Shown here: piece by piece, positions 9,834-20,309 of the stretch
How positions within the stretch are numbered: the stretch's first letter is position 1
Layout: every line of letters starts with the position of its first letter
From: Armigeres subalbatus
Lineage: Eukaryota; Arthropoda; Insecta; Diptera; Culicidae
Direction of reading: 5' to 3'
DNA length: 64,000 nucleotides
Assembly: GCF_024139115.2 (NCBI RefSeq)
Contig: NW_026943215.1
Coordinates: 62,001-126,000, forward strand
Notes under the pieces: model-generated
The model's database searches: none
What the model was told of the DNA's origin: nothing
What the model saw: the letters and a program-made list of their open reading frames with translations, nothing else
Program-made: the position numbers and the translations under genes

Positions 9834-12800
9834 AGGCAGTAGGGACCTATAACCAAGGGCTTGACGATCCCTCCCACACCATTCGTTGTGGCACCTGCCT
9901 AGGATGTGGTGGGGTTTGACAGTGGGCCCTGTTAAACCTCTATAAAAAAGCTGCATGTATCCACAAGTAGGCTCGGCTAAAAGCGACTGTGCTGTTGAAG
10001 CGCACAAGCCCAAGTCCTGTGTTAGGTGGACGCTAAACAGCCTGACACGACGGGTCCTGCGAGACAGGAGGTTCTTGCAGGCCCAATAAGCCGCCTTTAA
10101 AACAACTATTACGAACGACATAGAAGATAATACGACTCGATACAATCGGCAACGACCCAGACGACGAACAAAGGATCACGATTGGAAGGAACATGGAACT
10201 GCAAGTCGCTAGGGTTCGCAGGTTGCGACAGGATAATCTACGATGAATTACATCCCCGTAACTTGATGTCGTAGCGCTGCAGGAAATCTGCTGACAGGAG
10301 AAAGTGTGGAAAAGGGCATCGAGCGGCTACCTTCTAAAGCTGTGGCACCACCAACGAGCTGGGAACCGGTCAAGTGCTGGGAAGATGCGCCAACGCGTGA
10401 TTGGGTGGCAGCCAATCAACGCAAGGATGTGTAAGCTGAGGATAAAAGGCCGTTTCTTCAACTATAGCATCATCAACGTGCACTGCCCACAGAAGGGAGA
10501 TCCGACGACGAGAAAGAAGGTTCTAGCGCAGCTGAGAGCAGATGGATGCCCACTGCAGGACGTCAAAATCGTCATCGGTGACAGCGAACGCTCAGGTAGG
10601 AAGGAGGAAATGTATGACCGCATCGGACCGGATAGTCTGCATACCGTATCGAACGACAACGGCAACGATGCATGAAACTTGCAGCCTCCCGGAATGGTAG
10701 TCCGAAGCATTTCTTCTCCGCAGTATCCACAAGGCCAGATGGAAATCACTAATCAAGTAACGGAAACCAAATCGACCACGTTCTAATCGACGTAAATTCT
10801 TCTCCGACATCACGAACGTCCGCACTTACTGCAGTGCGAATATTGAATCCGACCACTACCTCGTGTGGCTATGTCTGCGCTCAAAACCTCGACGGTGATC
10901 AACACGCGTCGGAGTCGTCCGCTCGCGGCTTAGCATTGGCGGCCATGCAGACGTAGATCAGCCCAAGACGCGCAGCAGCTGGAAGCATCAACGGAAGAGC
11001 AGCAGGCGCAGCATCTCTGAAGATGGCTGAGAGATATTCGATCCGTATTGAAGCACCGCAACCGCTGCACTGGCACGGTGGCTCCGGATCAGAGAACGAC
11101 GGCATGACGGCGAATGAGCAGTTAGTTGAGGAGAAGAATGCAGCAGGGCGAGATTGCTGCAACACCGCACGAGGGCGAGAAGAGGCACGATACAAACGGG
11201 CGCGGAACAGAAAAACTCGATTTTCCGAGGAAAAAGCGCCAGCAGGAAGATCGAGACCGTGAAGAGACGGAGGAACTGTACCGCTCATAACGCACGAAAG
11301 CTCTAGAGAAGTTGAACCTTCACGTAAGGGCCATGTACCACAGCCCGATATGTGTAAGGGACATAAACGGAACCTCTTCAAACGAGCGGAGGTGATCCAA
11401 AGGTGGGGCAGCACACCGAAGAGCACCTGAATGGCGATATGGCAGACAACGGTGGCGGTATGGTAATGAACCCAGGGCATACGCGCGCAGGACTGCGACT
11501 TCCGGCCTGAATCTCCAGGAAATCCAGGAGAGATCCGGCTGAAACAACAAAGCCCTGAAGTGACCAACTACCAGAGAGCTGTTTAAACACGATGGGAAGC
11601 ACCAGCCAGAACGCTGCACTGGGTGATTACCAAGGTTTGGGAGGATGAGGTTCTACCGCAGGAGTGAATGAAGGGTCGTGTCCCATCTACAAAAGGGCGA
11701 TAAGCCGGATTGTAGCAACTACCGCGCAAACACATTGCTGAACGCCGCCTACAAGGTCTCCTGAATTTTATGCCGCCACTAACACCAATTGCAAGAGAGT
11801 TCGTGGGTCAGTACCAGGCGGGATTTATGGTTGACGCTCTACCACAGACCAGGTGTTGCCATACGTCAGGTATTGCAGAAATGCCGTGAATACAACGTGC
11901 CCACGCATCATCTATTTATCGACTTCAAGCCGTATGATAAACGATCGAACAGCTATGCAATCAATGCATCGAAAACGGATTGCGAATAAAATCACAGTTG
12001 ATGCAAGGCGACGATGATCGGGGATGTGCGTAGTTCAGTTTTTAGGGCATTCTCGAGTCCCTTCGAAACGCGTAGAGGTTCAGTAGCAGATGGTCTTTCG
12101 TGTCTGTATTCAACATCGCTTTGAGGGAGTAATACGAAGGGCAGGGATTACTACGAGTGGATGATTTTCAGAAGTCCGTCCAGTTATTTGGTTTCGCTGA
12201 CGATATTGATATCATGGCACGTAACTTTGAGAGGATGGAGGAAGCCTACATCAGACTGAAAGCGAAGTAAACGGATTGGACTAGTCATCACACGTCGAAG
12301 ACGAAGTACAGATAGAAAGAGGCTCATCGCCACCCACCACGAGTTTCTATCGAGTTCTATCAAGGTGGAAGAATTGTGTACTGGCTCACTGGTGACGCTC
12401 GATAACGATACCAGCAGAGAAATTCGAGGCGTATAGTGGCTGAAATCGTACGTACTTTGGACTCCGTAAGACGCTCCGATCGAAGAGAGTTCGCCGCCGT
12501 ACCAAACGACATCTACAAAACGCTTATTAGACCGGTAGTTCTCGGACACGAGACACTCGGTGGGGTGCAGATGGACGGACGGTACGGGAGGAGGCGAATG
12601 AACCACGAGTTGCATCACTGTTGGGACAACCATCCATCGTTCACACCGCGAAAATCGGAAGACTGGGGTGGCCGGCACGTAGCCAGAATGTCGGACAGTA
12701 ATCCGGTGAAATGGTTCTCGACAACGATCCGACGGGAACAAGAAGGTGAGGTGACAGCGAGCAAGGTGGATCGATCAGGTGGAGGACGATTTGCGGACCT

Positions 12801-12904
12801 CCGCAGACTGCGTGGTTGGCGAAGTGCAGCCATGGACCGAGCTGAACGAGACTTTATATAGCAGTACAGGCCATTCCGGCCTTAGTCTGATAATAAATAA
12901 ATAA
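9834..12904 (+). mobile_element. RTE-clade (JAM1-like) non-LTR retrotransposon, copy 1, near full length, decayed
   Basis: The ~3.07-kb element encodes one EN-RT polyprotein, now broken by many frameshifts. Endonuclease motifs: an N-terminal GTWNC-like start near 10190, VALQEIC near 10275 and a GDMNAQVGR-equivalent near 10580. RT motifs: HLFIDFK at about 11909-11929 and GFADDIDIM at 12190-12220, which holds the catalytic Asp pair. The 3' end is CGGCCTTAGTCTG followed by TAAATAAATAAAT, the short tandem tail typical of RTE elements. A diverged direct repeat, ATCTCACTTCTCAT (9820-9833) and ATCTCTTACTTCAT (12905-12918), fits a target duplication. The 5' end agrees with copy 2. Confidence 0.85.
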
Positions 12905-12918
12905 ATCTCTTACTTCAT

Positions 12919-13095
12919 CAATAACTTTACACTCTCATTTCATATTCCTCTTTGTTCGCTTCTTTGTGAAGTTCATCATCAGTGACACAATGCACAGGTC
13001 CGAAGGGAAGTGTTCTTTTCCAAGCCATTGAAAAAACTCAGATTAATCTACCCGGTGATGGTTGCCTTCGTTTTTTTTTCGAGGAGTAATTTCTA
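12919..13095. other. Unassigned spacer
   Basis: Short AT-rich interval between the RTE element and the satellite array with a T run near 13070-13080. No gene or repeat was recognised in it. Confidence 0.4.
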
Positions 13096-13446
13096 CGCAC
13101 TTTTGGAAAAAAAAACATATTTTGGCATATCTATCGAGCCCATAGTCCGATCTGGCCAATTTTGAATAGGAAACAATGGGACATGTTTTTGTCGAATGCA
13201 ACCTGTTGCGGAGGAAATTGGTTGAGGGTAAGTGCTAAAAAGTGAGCTTGAAATTTTACGCGCTTTTTTATGAGAAAAGTATTTTGACCATAACTTCTGA
13301 GCCCATAGTCCGATCCGGCCAATTGTAAATAGGAAACAGGATCAGAGATTCTGTGTCGAATGCAACTTGTTGCGACTTTCGTTAGGCTAAGTGCCTAAAA
13401 AGTGGGCTCAGAATTTTCCACGTTGTTGCCTAAAAAGTATTTTGAC

Positions 13447-13987
13447 CAGGGTTTCGACTTTGTCTTCAATGAGACCAAAGCAAGCGTTTTCGGGCCAAGG
13501 AAATTCTGTTTAACGTTTATGTTGAGGATCATCTTTCACCTATCAATCTTTTCTCTAGAATTAGCATTGGAAGATGAACGAAAATCTGCCTATATAGATG
13601 AAAAATCCTTTTCGTTTCATTACTTTACCTCTCGCTCACTTTTCGCGAGAATTATCGCAGAACAATTACAAGTTGTATGGCCGCGCCGGATTCGAACCCA
13701 GAAATAGTAATAATAGCTGTGGGGATGCGCTTACCTAGCCACACCACCATCTATCTGTATGAAAGCGTTAAGGTTTGTTCCATATAAGCTACTACCATTT
13801 GCCTTGATGATGCCCCGAAAAGACCGAAATGAAAGAAAACGAGCAAACCAACGTTTAGCGGCAATCGAAGTGAGCAAAAAATTGTTATCACCTCCAGGCT
13901 GTTTTCTTTCCGAAAAGCGATTTCTCCCGAAAACTTGCGTGAGGGAAAATCATTGTGCTTGAGATTGAGTGAGCATTACGAACCCTG
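13447..13987. mobile_element. Non-autonomous hAT-like element inserted in the satellite
   Basis: The insert begins CAGGGTTTCG and ends CGAACCCTG, short terminal inverted repeats of the CAGGG type. It is flanked by ATTTTGAC (13439-13446) and ATTTGAC (from 13988), an 8-bp target duplication with one T lost; uninterrupted satellite units read TATTTTGACCATAACT here. Size (541 bases), TIR and TSD length fit the hAT superfamily. It encodes no transposase; ORFs 13402-13707 and 13759-13962 have no domain. It carries a tRNA-like segment at about 13680-13765. Confidence 0.75.
13676..13765 (-). other. tRNA-like (A box and B box) segment inside the hAT-like element
   Basis: On the minus strand GTGGCTAGGTAAGCG resembles a pol III A box and GGGTTCGAATCCGG contains a perfect B box (GGTTCGAATCC), at the spacing found in tRNA genes. 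The acceptor halves do not pair (the 3' side GCGGCCA has no 5' partner), so this is a tRNA-derived remnant, perhaps a SINE head captured by the element, and not a tRNA gene. Confidence 0.5.
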
Positions 13988-16201
13988 ATTTGACAATAAC
14001 TCTGAGCCCATAGTCCGATCTGGCCAATTGTCAATAGGAAACAATGGGACAGGATTCTGCGTCGAATGCAACTTGTTGCGAGCAAACCGGTTAGGGCTAA
14101 GTGCCTGAAAGTGGGCTGACTTTTCCACTCGTTGTTGCCTAAAGAAAAGTATTTTGACCATAATCTGAGCCCATAGTCCGATCCGGCAATTGTCAATAGG
14201 AAACAATGGGACAGGATTCTGCGTCAAAATGCTAACCTATTGCGAGCAAACTCGGTTAAGCTAAGCTCCTGAAAAGTTGGCTGACTTTTCCACTCGTTGT
14301 TGCCTAAAAAGATTTTGAATAAATTGTGCTCATAGTCCGATCTGGCCAATTGTCAATAGGAAAAATGGGACAGGATTCTCCGTTGAATGCAACTTGTTAC
14401 GATCAAATCGGTTAGGGCTATGGCTTAAAAGTGGGCTAGACTTTCCACTCGTTGTTGCCTAAAAAAGTATTTTGACCATAACTCTGTGCTCTAGTCCGAT
14501 CTAGCCAGTCATAATAGGAAACAATGGGACAGGATTCTCGTCGAATGCAACTTGTTGCGAGAACTCGTTAGGGCTAAGTGCCTGAAAAGTGGGCAGACTT
14601 TTCCACTCGTTGTGCCTAAAGAAAAGTATTTTTAACATAACTCTGAGCCCATAGTCCGATCTGGCCAATTGTCTAGGGAAACATGGGACAGGATTCTGCG
14701 TCGAATGCAACCGTAGATCAAATCGGTTAGGGCTAAGTGCCTGAAAAGTGGGCTGACTTTTCCACCTGTTGCTTGCCTAAAGAAAGTATTTTGACCATAA
14801 CTTCTGAGCCCATAGTCCGATCCGGCCAATTGTCAATAGGAAACAATGGGACAGGATTCTGCGTCAAATGCAACTTATTGCGAGCAAATCGGTTATGGCT
14901 AAGCTCCTGAAAAGTTGGTCTGACTTTTCCACCTGTTGTTGCCTAAAAAAAGTATTTGACCATAACTCTGAGCCACAGTCCGATCCGGCCAATTGTCAAT
15001 AGGAAACAATGGGACAGGCTTCATGCGTCGAATGCAACTTGTTGATTAAATCGGTTAGGGCAATGCCTGAAAAGTGGGCTGACTTTTCCACTCGTTGTTG
15101 CCTAAAGAAAAGTATTTTGACCATAACTTCTGAGCCCATAGTCCGATCCGGCAATTGTCAAAGGAAACAATGGGACAGGATTCTGCACTAACTTGTTGTG
15201 AGCAAATCGGTTAGGGCTAATGCTCAGTGGGGCTAGACTTTTCCACTCGTTGTTGCCTAAAGAAAAGTATTTTTACATAACTTGAGCCCATAGTCCGATC
15301 TGGCCAATTGTCAATAGGAAACAATGGGACAGGATTCTGCGTCGAATGCAACTTGTTATGATCAAATCGGTTAGGGCTAAGTGCCTGAAAAGTGGGCCAG
15401 ACTTTCACTCGTTGTTGCCTAAAGAAAAGTATTTTGACCATAACTTCTGAGCCATAGTCCGATCCGGCCAATTGTCAATAGGAAACAATGGGACGGATTC
15501 TGCGTCGAATGCAACTTGTTGGAGAAATCAGTTAGGCTAAGTGCCTGAAAAGGGCTGACTTTTCCACTCGTTGTGCTCAAAGAAAAGTATTTTAAATAAC
15601 TTCTGAGCCCATAGTCCGATCTGGCCAATCAATAGGAAACAATGGGACAGGACAGGATTCTGCGTCGAATGCAACTTGTTACGATCAAATCGGTTAGGGC
15701 TAAGTGCCTGAAAAGTGGGCCAGACTTTTCCACTCGTTGTTGCCTCAAAGAAAGTATTTTGACCATAACTCTGAGCCATAGTCGATCCGGCCATACAATA
15801 GGAAACAATGGGACAGGATTCTGCGTCAAATGCAACTTGTTGTGAGCAAATCGGTTAGGGGCTAAGTGGCTGAAAAGTGGGCTGACTTTTCCACTCGTTG
15901 TTGCTAAAAAGTATTTTGACCATAACTTGAGCCATTGTCCGATCCGGCAATTGTCAATACGAAACAATGAGACGGGATTCTGCGTCGAATGCAATCTTAG
16001 CGGACAAATCTGTAGGTTGCGCCGAAAAAGTGAGCTAGACTTTTCCACTCGTTGTTGCCTAAAGAAAAGATTTTGACATAACTTGAGCCCATAGTCCGAT
16101 CCGGCCAATGTCAATAGGAAACAATGGGACAGGATTCTGCGTCGAATGAACTATTGGTGAGCAACTATAGGGATAAGTGCTGGAAAGTGGGCTAGATTTT
16201 T

Positions 16202-16265
16202 GCGACATACACACACATACACACACATACACATACAGACACACATACACACACACAGACATCAC
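16202..16265. repeat. ACAC/ACAT (ACAY) microsatellite at the end of the satellite array
   Basis: Repeats of ACACAC, ACATAC and ACAGAC directly abut the last satellite unit. The same junction of satellite-like sequence and GT/AC microsatellite recurs at 36606-36628 in inverted orientation, so the microsatellite is part of the repeat's structure rather than chance. Confidence 0.85.
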
Positions 16266-16370
16266 TGATCTGTCGAGCTGAGTCGATCGGTATATAACAC
16301 TGGGTCTGATCTATAAAAGTTTGTTTGAGGATCATATAGCCTTTACGTATACTTTGTATACGAGAAAGGC
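16266..16370. mobile_element. Terminal segment with hairpin of the satellite-bearing element
   Basis: After the microsatellite comes GTCGAGCTGAGTCGATCGG, then ATATAACACT, and finally a hairpin (16339-16370) with arms GCCTTTACGTATAC and GTATACGAGAAAGGC. The same block in reverse order starts the repeat at 31765. A terminal hairpin, a microsatellite core and internal tandem repeats are the structure known from Helentron-associated elements (DINE-1 type); assignment here is inference. Confidence 0.5.
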
Positions 16371-16858
16371 AAAAAAGAGCTTCAAGGAACTAAATACTAA
16401 AGACACTATACAAAGACGCGAAATCTGATCCCGAACAAACAAATCAATGCACCCGAATGCAACACTGTTGATGCTGCCTAAACATTTCAAATTTTCTAGA
16501 AATTTTCATGAATCAATATTGAATTTGTAACACGTTCACAAACCAAATCGGGTTGGAATTCACGGTAAACAAGTAAACTTAATTTTAACCATTTGTTGGG
16601 GTTGTGATTACTCAAAAATCAAAAAGTAACAAAATAATAATTGAAACATGTATTTGTGATATTTGAAATAGCCCTACCAAATGTTACGCGATTTTTGAAT
16701 GACAGATCTCTCGCTCGATTGGAATGACACTGACAGTAAATTTGGAATTCCAATTGAAACATTTCCGTCTTTAAGAGTGTTACTAAATACCAATGACAAC
16801 GACCAGAGGTTAGTCAATTTTGCGCACCTATTTTGCACGGAAGAATATTCGAATGGAC
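16371..16858. other. Unassigned interval with a 53-codon open frame running into RTE copy 2
   Basis: Non-repetitive sequence. From the ATG at 16699 a frame stays open up to the RTE insertion point at about 16871. Its peptide is mixed and acidic (LLNTNDNDQRLVNFAHLF segment). If the RTE element is removed at the target duplication, the frame continues into 20025 and beyond. No family is recognised; it may be a chance ORF. Confidence 0.2.
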
Positions 16859-16871
16859 ACCTGAGACACCC

Positions 16872-19800
16872 TCAGGGCAGAGGGACTTTGTCCAAGGCTT
16901 GACGTTCCTCCCCAGGCCATCTGGAGTTGTGGCGCCTGCCTAGATGTGGTGGGGCTTGACAGGCCCTGTTAAACCTCTATAAAAGCGCATGTATCCGCAA
17001 GTAGGCTCCGCTGAGCGACCGTGTGCCGCTCAAAGCGCACAGCCCAAGTCCTGGTGTGTGGTGACGCTAACAGCCCATACGGCCTCCGGCGAGACAGGAG
17101 GTTTGCGCAGGCCCAAAGCCGCCTGGAAAACCAATAATTACGAACAATATAAGAGATAATGCGACTCGATATAATCGGCAAAGACCTAGGCGACGAAAAA
17201 GGATCACGATTGGAAGCTTGGAACATGGAACTGAAGTCGCTAGGTTTCTGCAGGTTGCGACAGGATGATCTACGATGAATTACATCCCGCAACTTCGACG
17301 TGGCGCTGCAGGAGATTTGCTGGACAGGACAGAAAGTGTGGAAAAGCGGCATCGGGCGGCTACCTTCTACCAAAGCTGTGGCACCACCAACGAGCTGGGA
17401 ACCGGCTTCATAGTGCTGGGAAAGATGCGCCAACGCGTGATTGGGTGGCAGCCAATCAACGCAGGATGTGCAAGTGAGGATTAAAGGCCGTTCTTCAACT
17501 ATAGCATCATCAACGTGCACTTCCCACACGAAGGGAGACCCGACGACGAGAAAGAAGCGTTCTCCGCACAGCTGGAGCAGACATAGATGGATGCCACTGC
17601 GGGACGTCAAAATCTCATCGGTGACATGAAAGCGCAGGTAGGAAGGGAGGAAATGTATAGACCGGTCATCGGACCGGATAGTCTGCACAACGTATCGAAT
17701 GACAACGGCAACGATGCATAAACTTCGCGCCTCCAGCGGTAGTCCGAAGCACCTTCTTTCCCCGCAAAATATCCACAAGGCCACATGGAGATCAATAACC
17801 AAGAAAGGAAAACAAATCGACACGTTCTAATCGACGGTAAATTCTTCTCCGACATCACGAACGTCCGCACTTACTGCAGTGCGAATATTGAATCCGACCA
17901 CTACCTCGTTGCAGTTTGCCTGTGCTCGACTCTCGACGGTGTACAACACGCGTCGAAGTTGGACGCCGCGGCTTATATTGGGCGGCTACAAGACGGTAGG
18001 CCAGCCCGAACGCGCAGCAGCTGGAAGGGCACTCCCAACGGAAGAGCAGCCAGGCGCAGCGTCTCTTGAAGATGGCTGGAGAGATATTCGATCCGCCATG
18101 GAGGACCGCAACCGCTGCACTTGGCACGGTGCCCCTGAATCGGAGAAACGACTGAGACGGCGAATGTGAGCAGTTAGAAGAGAAGAATGCAGCATGGGCG
18201 AGATTGCTGCAACACCGCACGAGGGCGAATGAGGCACGATATAAACAGGCGCGGAACAGACAAAACTCGGTTTCCGGAGGAAAAGCGTCAGCAGGAAGAT
18301 CGAGACCGTGAAGAGACGGAGCAACTGTACCGCACAATAACACACGAAAGTTCTATGAGAAGTTGAACCGTTCACAGGGGCCACGTGCCACAGCCTGATA
18401 TGTGCAAGGACATAAACGGACCTTCTTACGAACAGCGTGAGGTGATCCAAAGGGGCAGCAGCACGAGAGAGCACCCAATGGCGATGTGGCAGACGAAGAT
18501 GGCGGTATGGTGATGGACCCAGGAGAACGCGCAGGACAATTCACTCGGCCCCGGATTCCAGGAACCAGGAGGAGATGCCGGCTGAAAAGAAAAGCCCTGG
18601 GGTGACCAACCTACCAGAGAGCTATTTAAACACGGTGGTGAGGCATCCAGAGCGCTGCACTGGGTCATTACCAAGATGGGAGGAGGAAGTTTTTGCGCAG
18701 GAGTGGATGGAAGGTGTCGTGGTCCATCTAAAAGGGCGATAAGCTGGATGTGCACCACTCGCGCAATCACATTGCTGAACGCCGCCACAAGGTACTCTCC
18801 CAAATTTTATGCCGTCGACTAGCACCAATTGCAAGGGAGTTCGGGCAGTACCAGGGGAGTTTATGGGGAACGCTCCACCACGGACCAGGTGTTCGCCATC
18901 GCTCACTGCAGAAGTGCGCGAATACAACGTGCCCACACATCATCTATTCATCGACTTCAAAGCCGCATATGATACAATCGATCGGACCAGCTTATGGAGC
19001 TAATGCAGGAAACGGATTTCCGGATAAACTGACACTTTGATCAAGGCGACGATGGATCGGGTGATGTGCGTAGTTCGAGTTTCAGGGTCTCGAGTCCTTC
19101 AGAAACCCGCAGGGTTACGGCAAGGTGATGGTCTTTCGTGTCTCATTCAACATCGCTTTGGGACGAAGAGCGGGGATTACACGAGTGGCAATTTTCAATA
19201 AGTCCGTCCAGCTATTTGGCTTCGCGACGACATAGATATTATGGCACGTTACTTTGAGAAGATGGAGGAAGCCTACATCAGACTAAGAGGAAGCCAACGG
19301 ATCGGACTAGTCATCAACACGTCGAAGACGAAGTACATGATAGGAAGAGGTTCAGAGAAGACAATGGAGCCACCCACCGCGAGTTGGCATCGGTGGTGAT
19401 GAAACGAGGTGGTAGAAGAATTTGTGTACTTGGGCTCACTGGTGACTGCCGAAAATGATACCAGCAGAGAAATTCGAGGCGTAGTGGCTGGAAATCGTGC
19501 ATACTTTGGACTGCAAGACGCTTCGATCGAAAGAGTTCGCCGCGTACCAAACTGACCATCTAAAACGCTCATTAGACCGTGAGTCCTCTCGGACACACGA
19601 GATCTGGACGATGCTCGTGGAGGACCAACGCACTCGGAGTTTTCGAAAGGAAAGTGCTGCTCATCTATGGTGTGCAGATGGCGGAGGTACGGAGGAGGCG
19701 AATGAACCACGAGTTGCATCAGCTGTTGGGAGAACCATCCATCGTTCACACCGCGAAAATCGGACGACTGCGGTGGGCCAGCATAGCCAGAATGTCGACA

Positions 19801-20010
19801 ATAACCCGGTGAAATGGTTCTCGACAACGATCCGACGGGCACAAGAAGGCGAGGTGCGCAGCGGGCGGTGGATCGATAGGTGGAAGATGACTTGCGGACC
19901 CTCCGTAGACTGCGGCTGGCGACGTGTTGCCATGGACGAGCCGAATGGAGAAGACTCTTACATACCGCACAGGCCCCACTTCGGCCTTAGTCTGAATAAA
20001 TAAATAAATA
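16872..20010 (+). mobile_element. RTE-clade (JAM1-like) non-LTR retrotransposon, copy 2, near full length, decayed
   Basis: Same family as copy 1, starting TCAGGGCAGAGGGAC and ending in TAAATAAATAAATA. Endonuclease traces: LGTWN near 17215, ALQEICWTG near 17312, ELGTGFIVLGK at about 17395-17425 and GDMKAQVGR near 17620. RT traces: FIDFKAAYDTIDR at about 18948-18990 and the catalytic GFADDIDIM block near 19215-19245, now with one base missing. The 3' domain has RRRMNHELHQLLGEPS at about 19690. Flanks ACCTGAGACACCC (16859-16871) and ACCTGGAGACACCC (20011-20024) form a target-site duplication with a one-base indel. Many frameshifts; not functional as given. Confidence 0.9.
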
Positions 20011-20056
20011 ACCTGGAGACACCCAAATTGCGACTCGTGTTCTCAAATCGATCATG

Positions 20057-20292
20057 TTTTTTTTTTTGTGGATGTTCGGCATTTCTCAGATGGCATGAAC
20101 GTAAGGACCATTCAGCCCAACATCCACTCTAACTCTACTATCTGTGAAACTTGATTATATATGTACAACATTGATAGATTTAGTTCGAAAAGGTATTTGA
20201 GGGCAACCGCCTTCGGTGTGCTTTGATCCCACGACCCCATTCTGTAGCAGGTGCTTTCCCTACTAAGCTACGAAGGACCTCCGTCGTCCACT
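20057..20292 (-). mobile_element. tRNA-related SINE (minus strand)
   Basis: Reading the minus strand, GGTCCTTCGTAGCTTAGTAGG includes an A box (TAGCTTAGTAGG) and GTGGGATCAAAGC sits where a B box belongs; about 230 bases later the element ends CATCCAC followed by eleven A (T run at 20057-20067). An internal tRNA-like promoter plus poly(A) tail indicates a SINE; Aedes Feilai-type elements are the obvious comparison, but family identity is not established. No clear target duplication was found. Confidence 0.6.
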
Positions 20293-20309
20293 GCGAATAG
20301 GAACACACA

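Larger units (their letters stand above)
13096..16200. repeat. ~160-bp satellite array (about 16 units), interrupted once
   Basis: Units start at intervals of about 160 bases; the anchor AGGAAACAATGGGACAGG recurs near 13171, 13332, 14039, 14203, 14362, 14519, 14680, 14843, 15006, 15167, 15319, 15484, 15635, 15805, 15963 and 16120. Each unit also has CCCATAGTCCGATCTGGCC, GTTAGGGCTAAGTGCCTG and CTTTTCCACTCGTTGTTGCC. Units differ mostly by small deletions, many removing one base of a short homopolymer. ORFs through the array (reading AGSDYGLRS) are not genes. A hAT-like element at 13447-13987 splits the array after the second full unit. Confidence 0.92.

Noticed and set aside
9093..9842. A 249-codon Phe/Leu/Ser-rich ORF that looks like a membrane protein
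   Set aside because: It is translation of a polypyrimidine tract; all + frames give similar hydrophobic runs.
13676..13765. tRNA gene on the minus strand
   Set aside because: A and B boxes are present but the acceptor stem does not pair and the anticodon arm is not formed.
13096..16200. Regular repeats that might suggest a CRISPR array
   Set aside because: Units are ~160 bases and diverge along their whole length; there are no unique spacers, no cas genes, and the DNA is eukaryotic.
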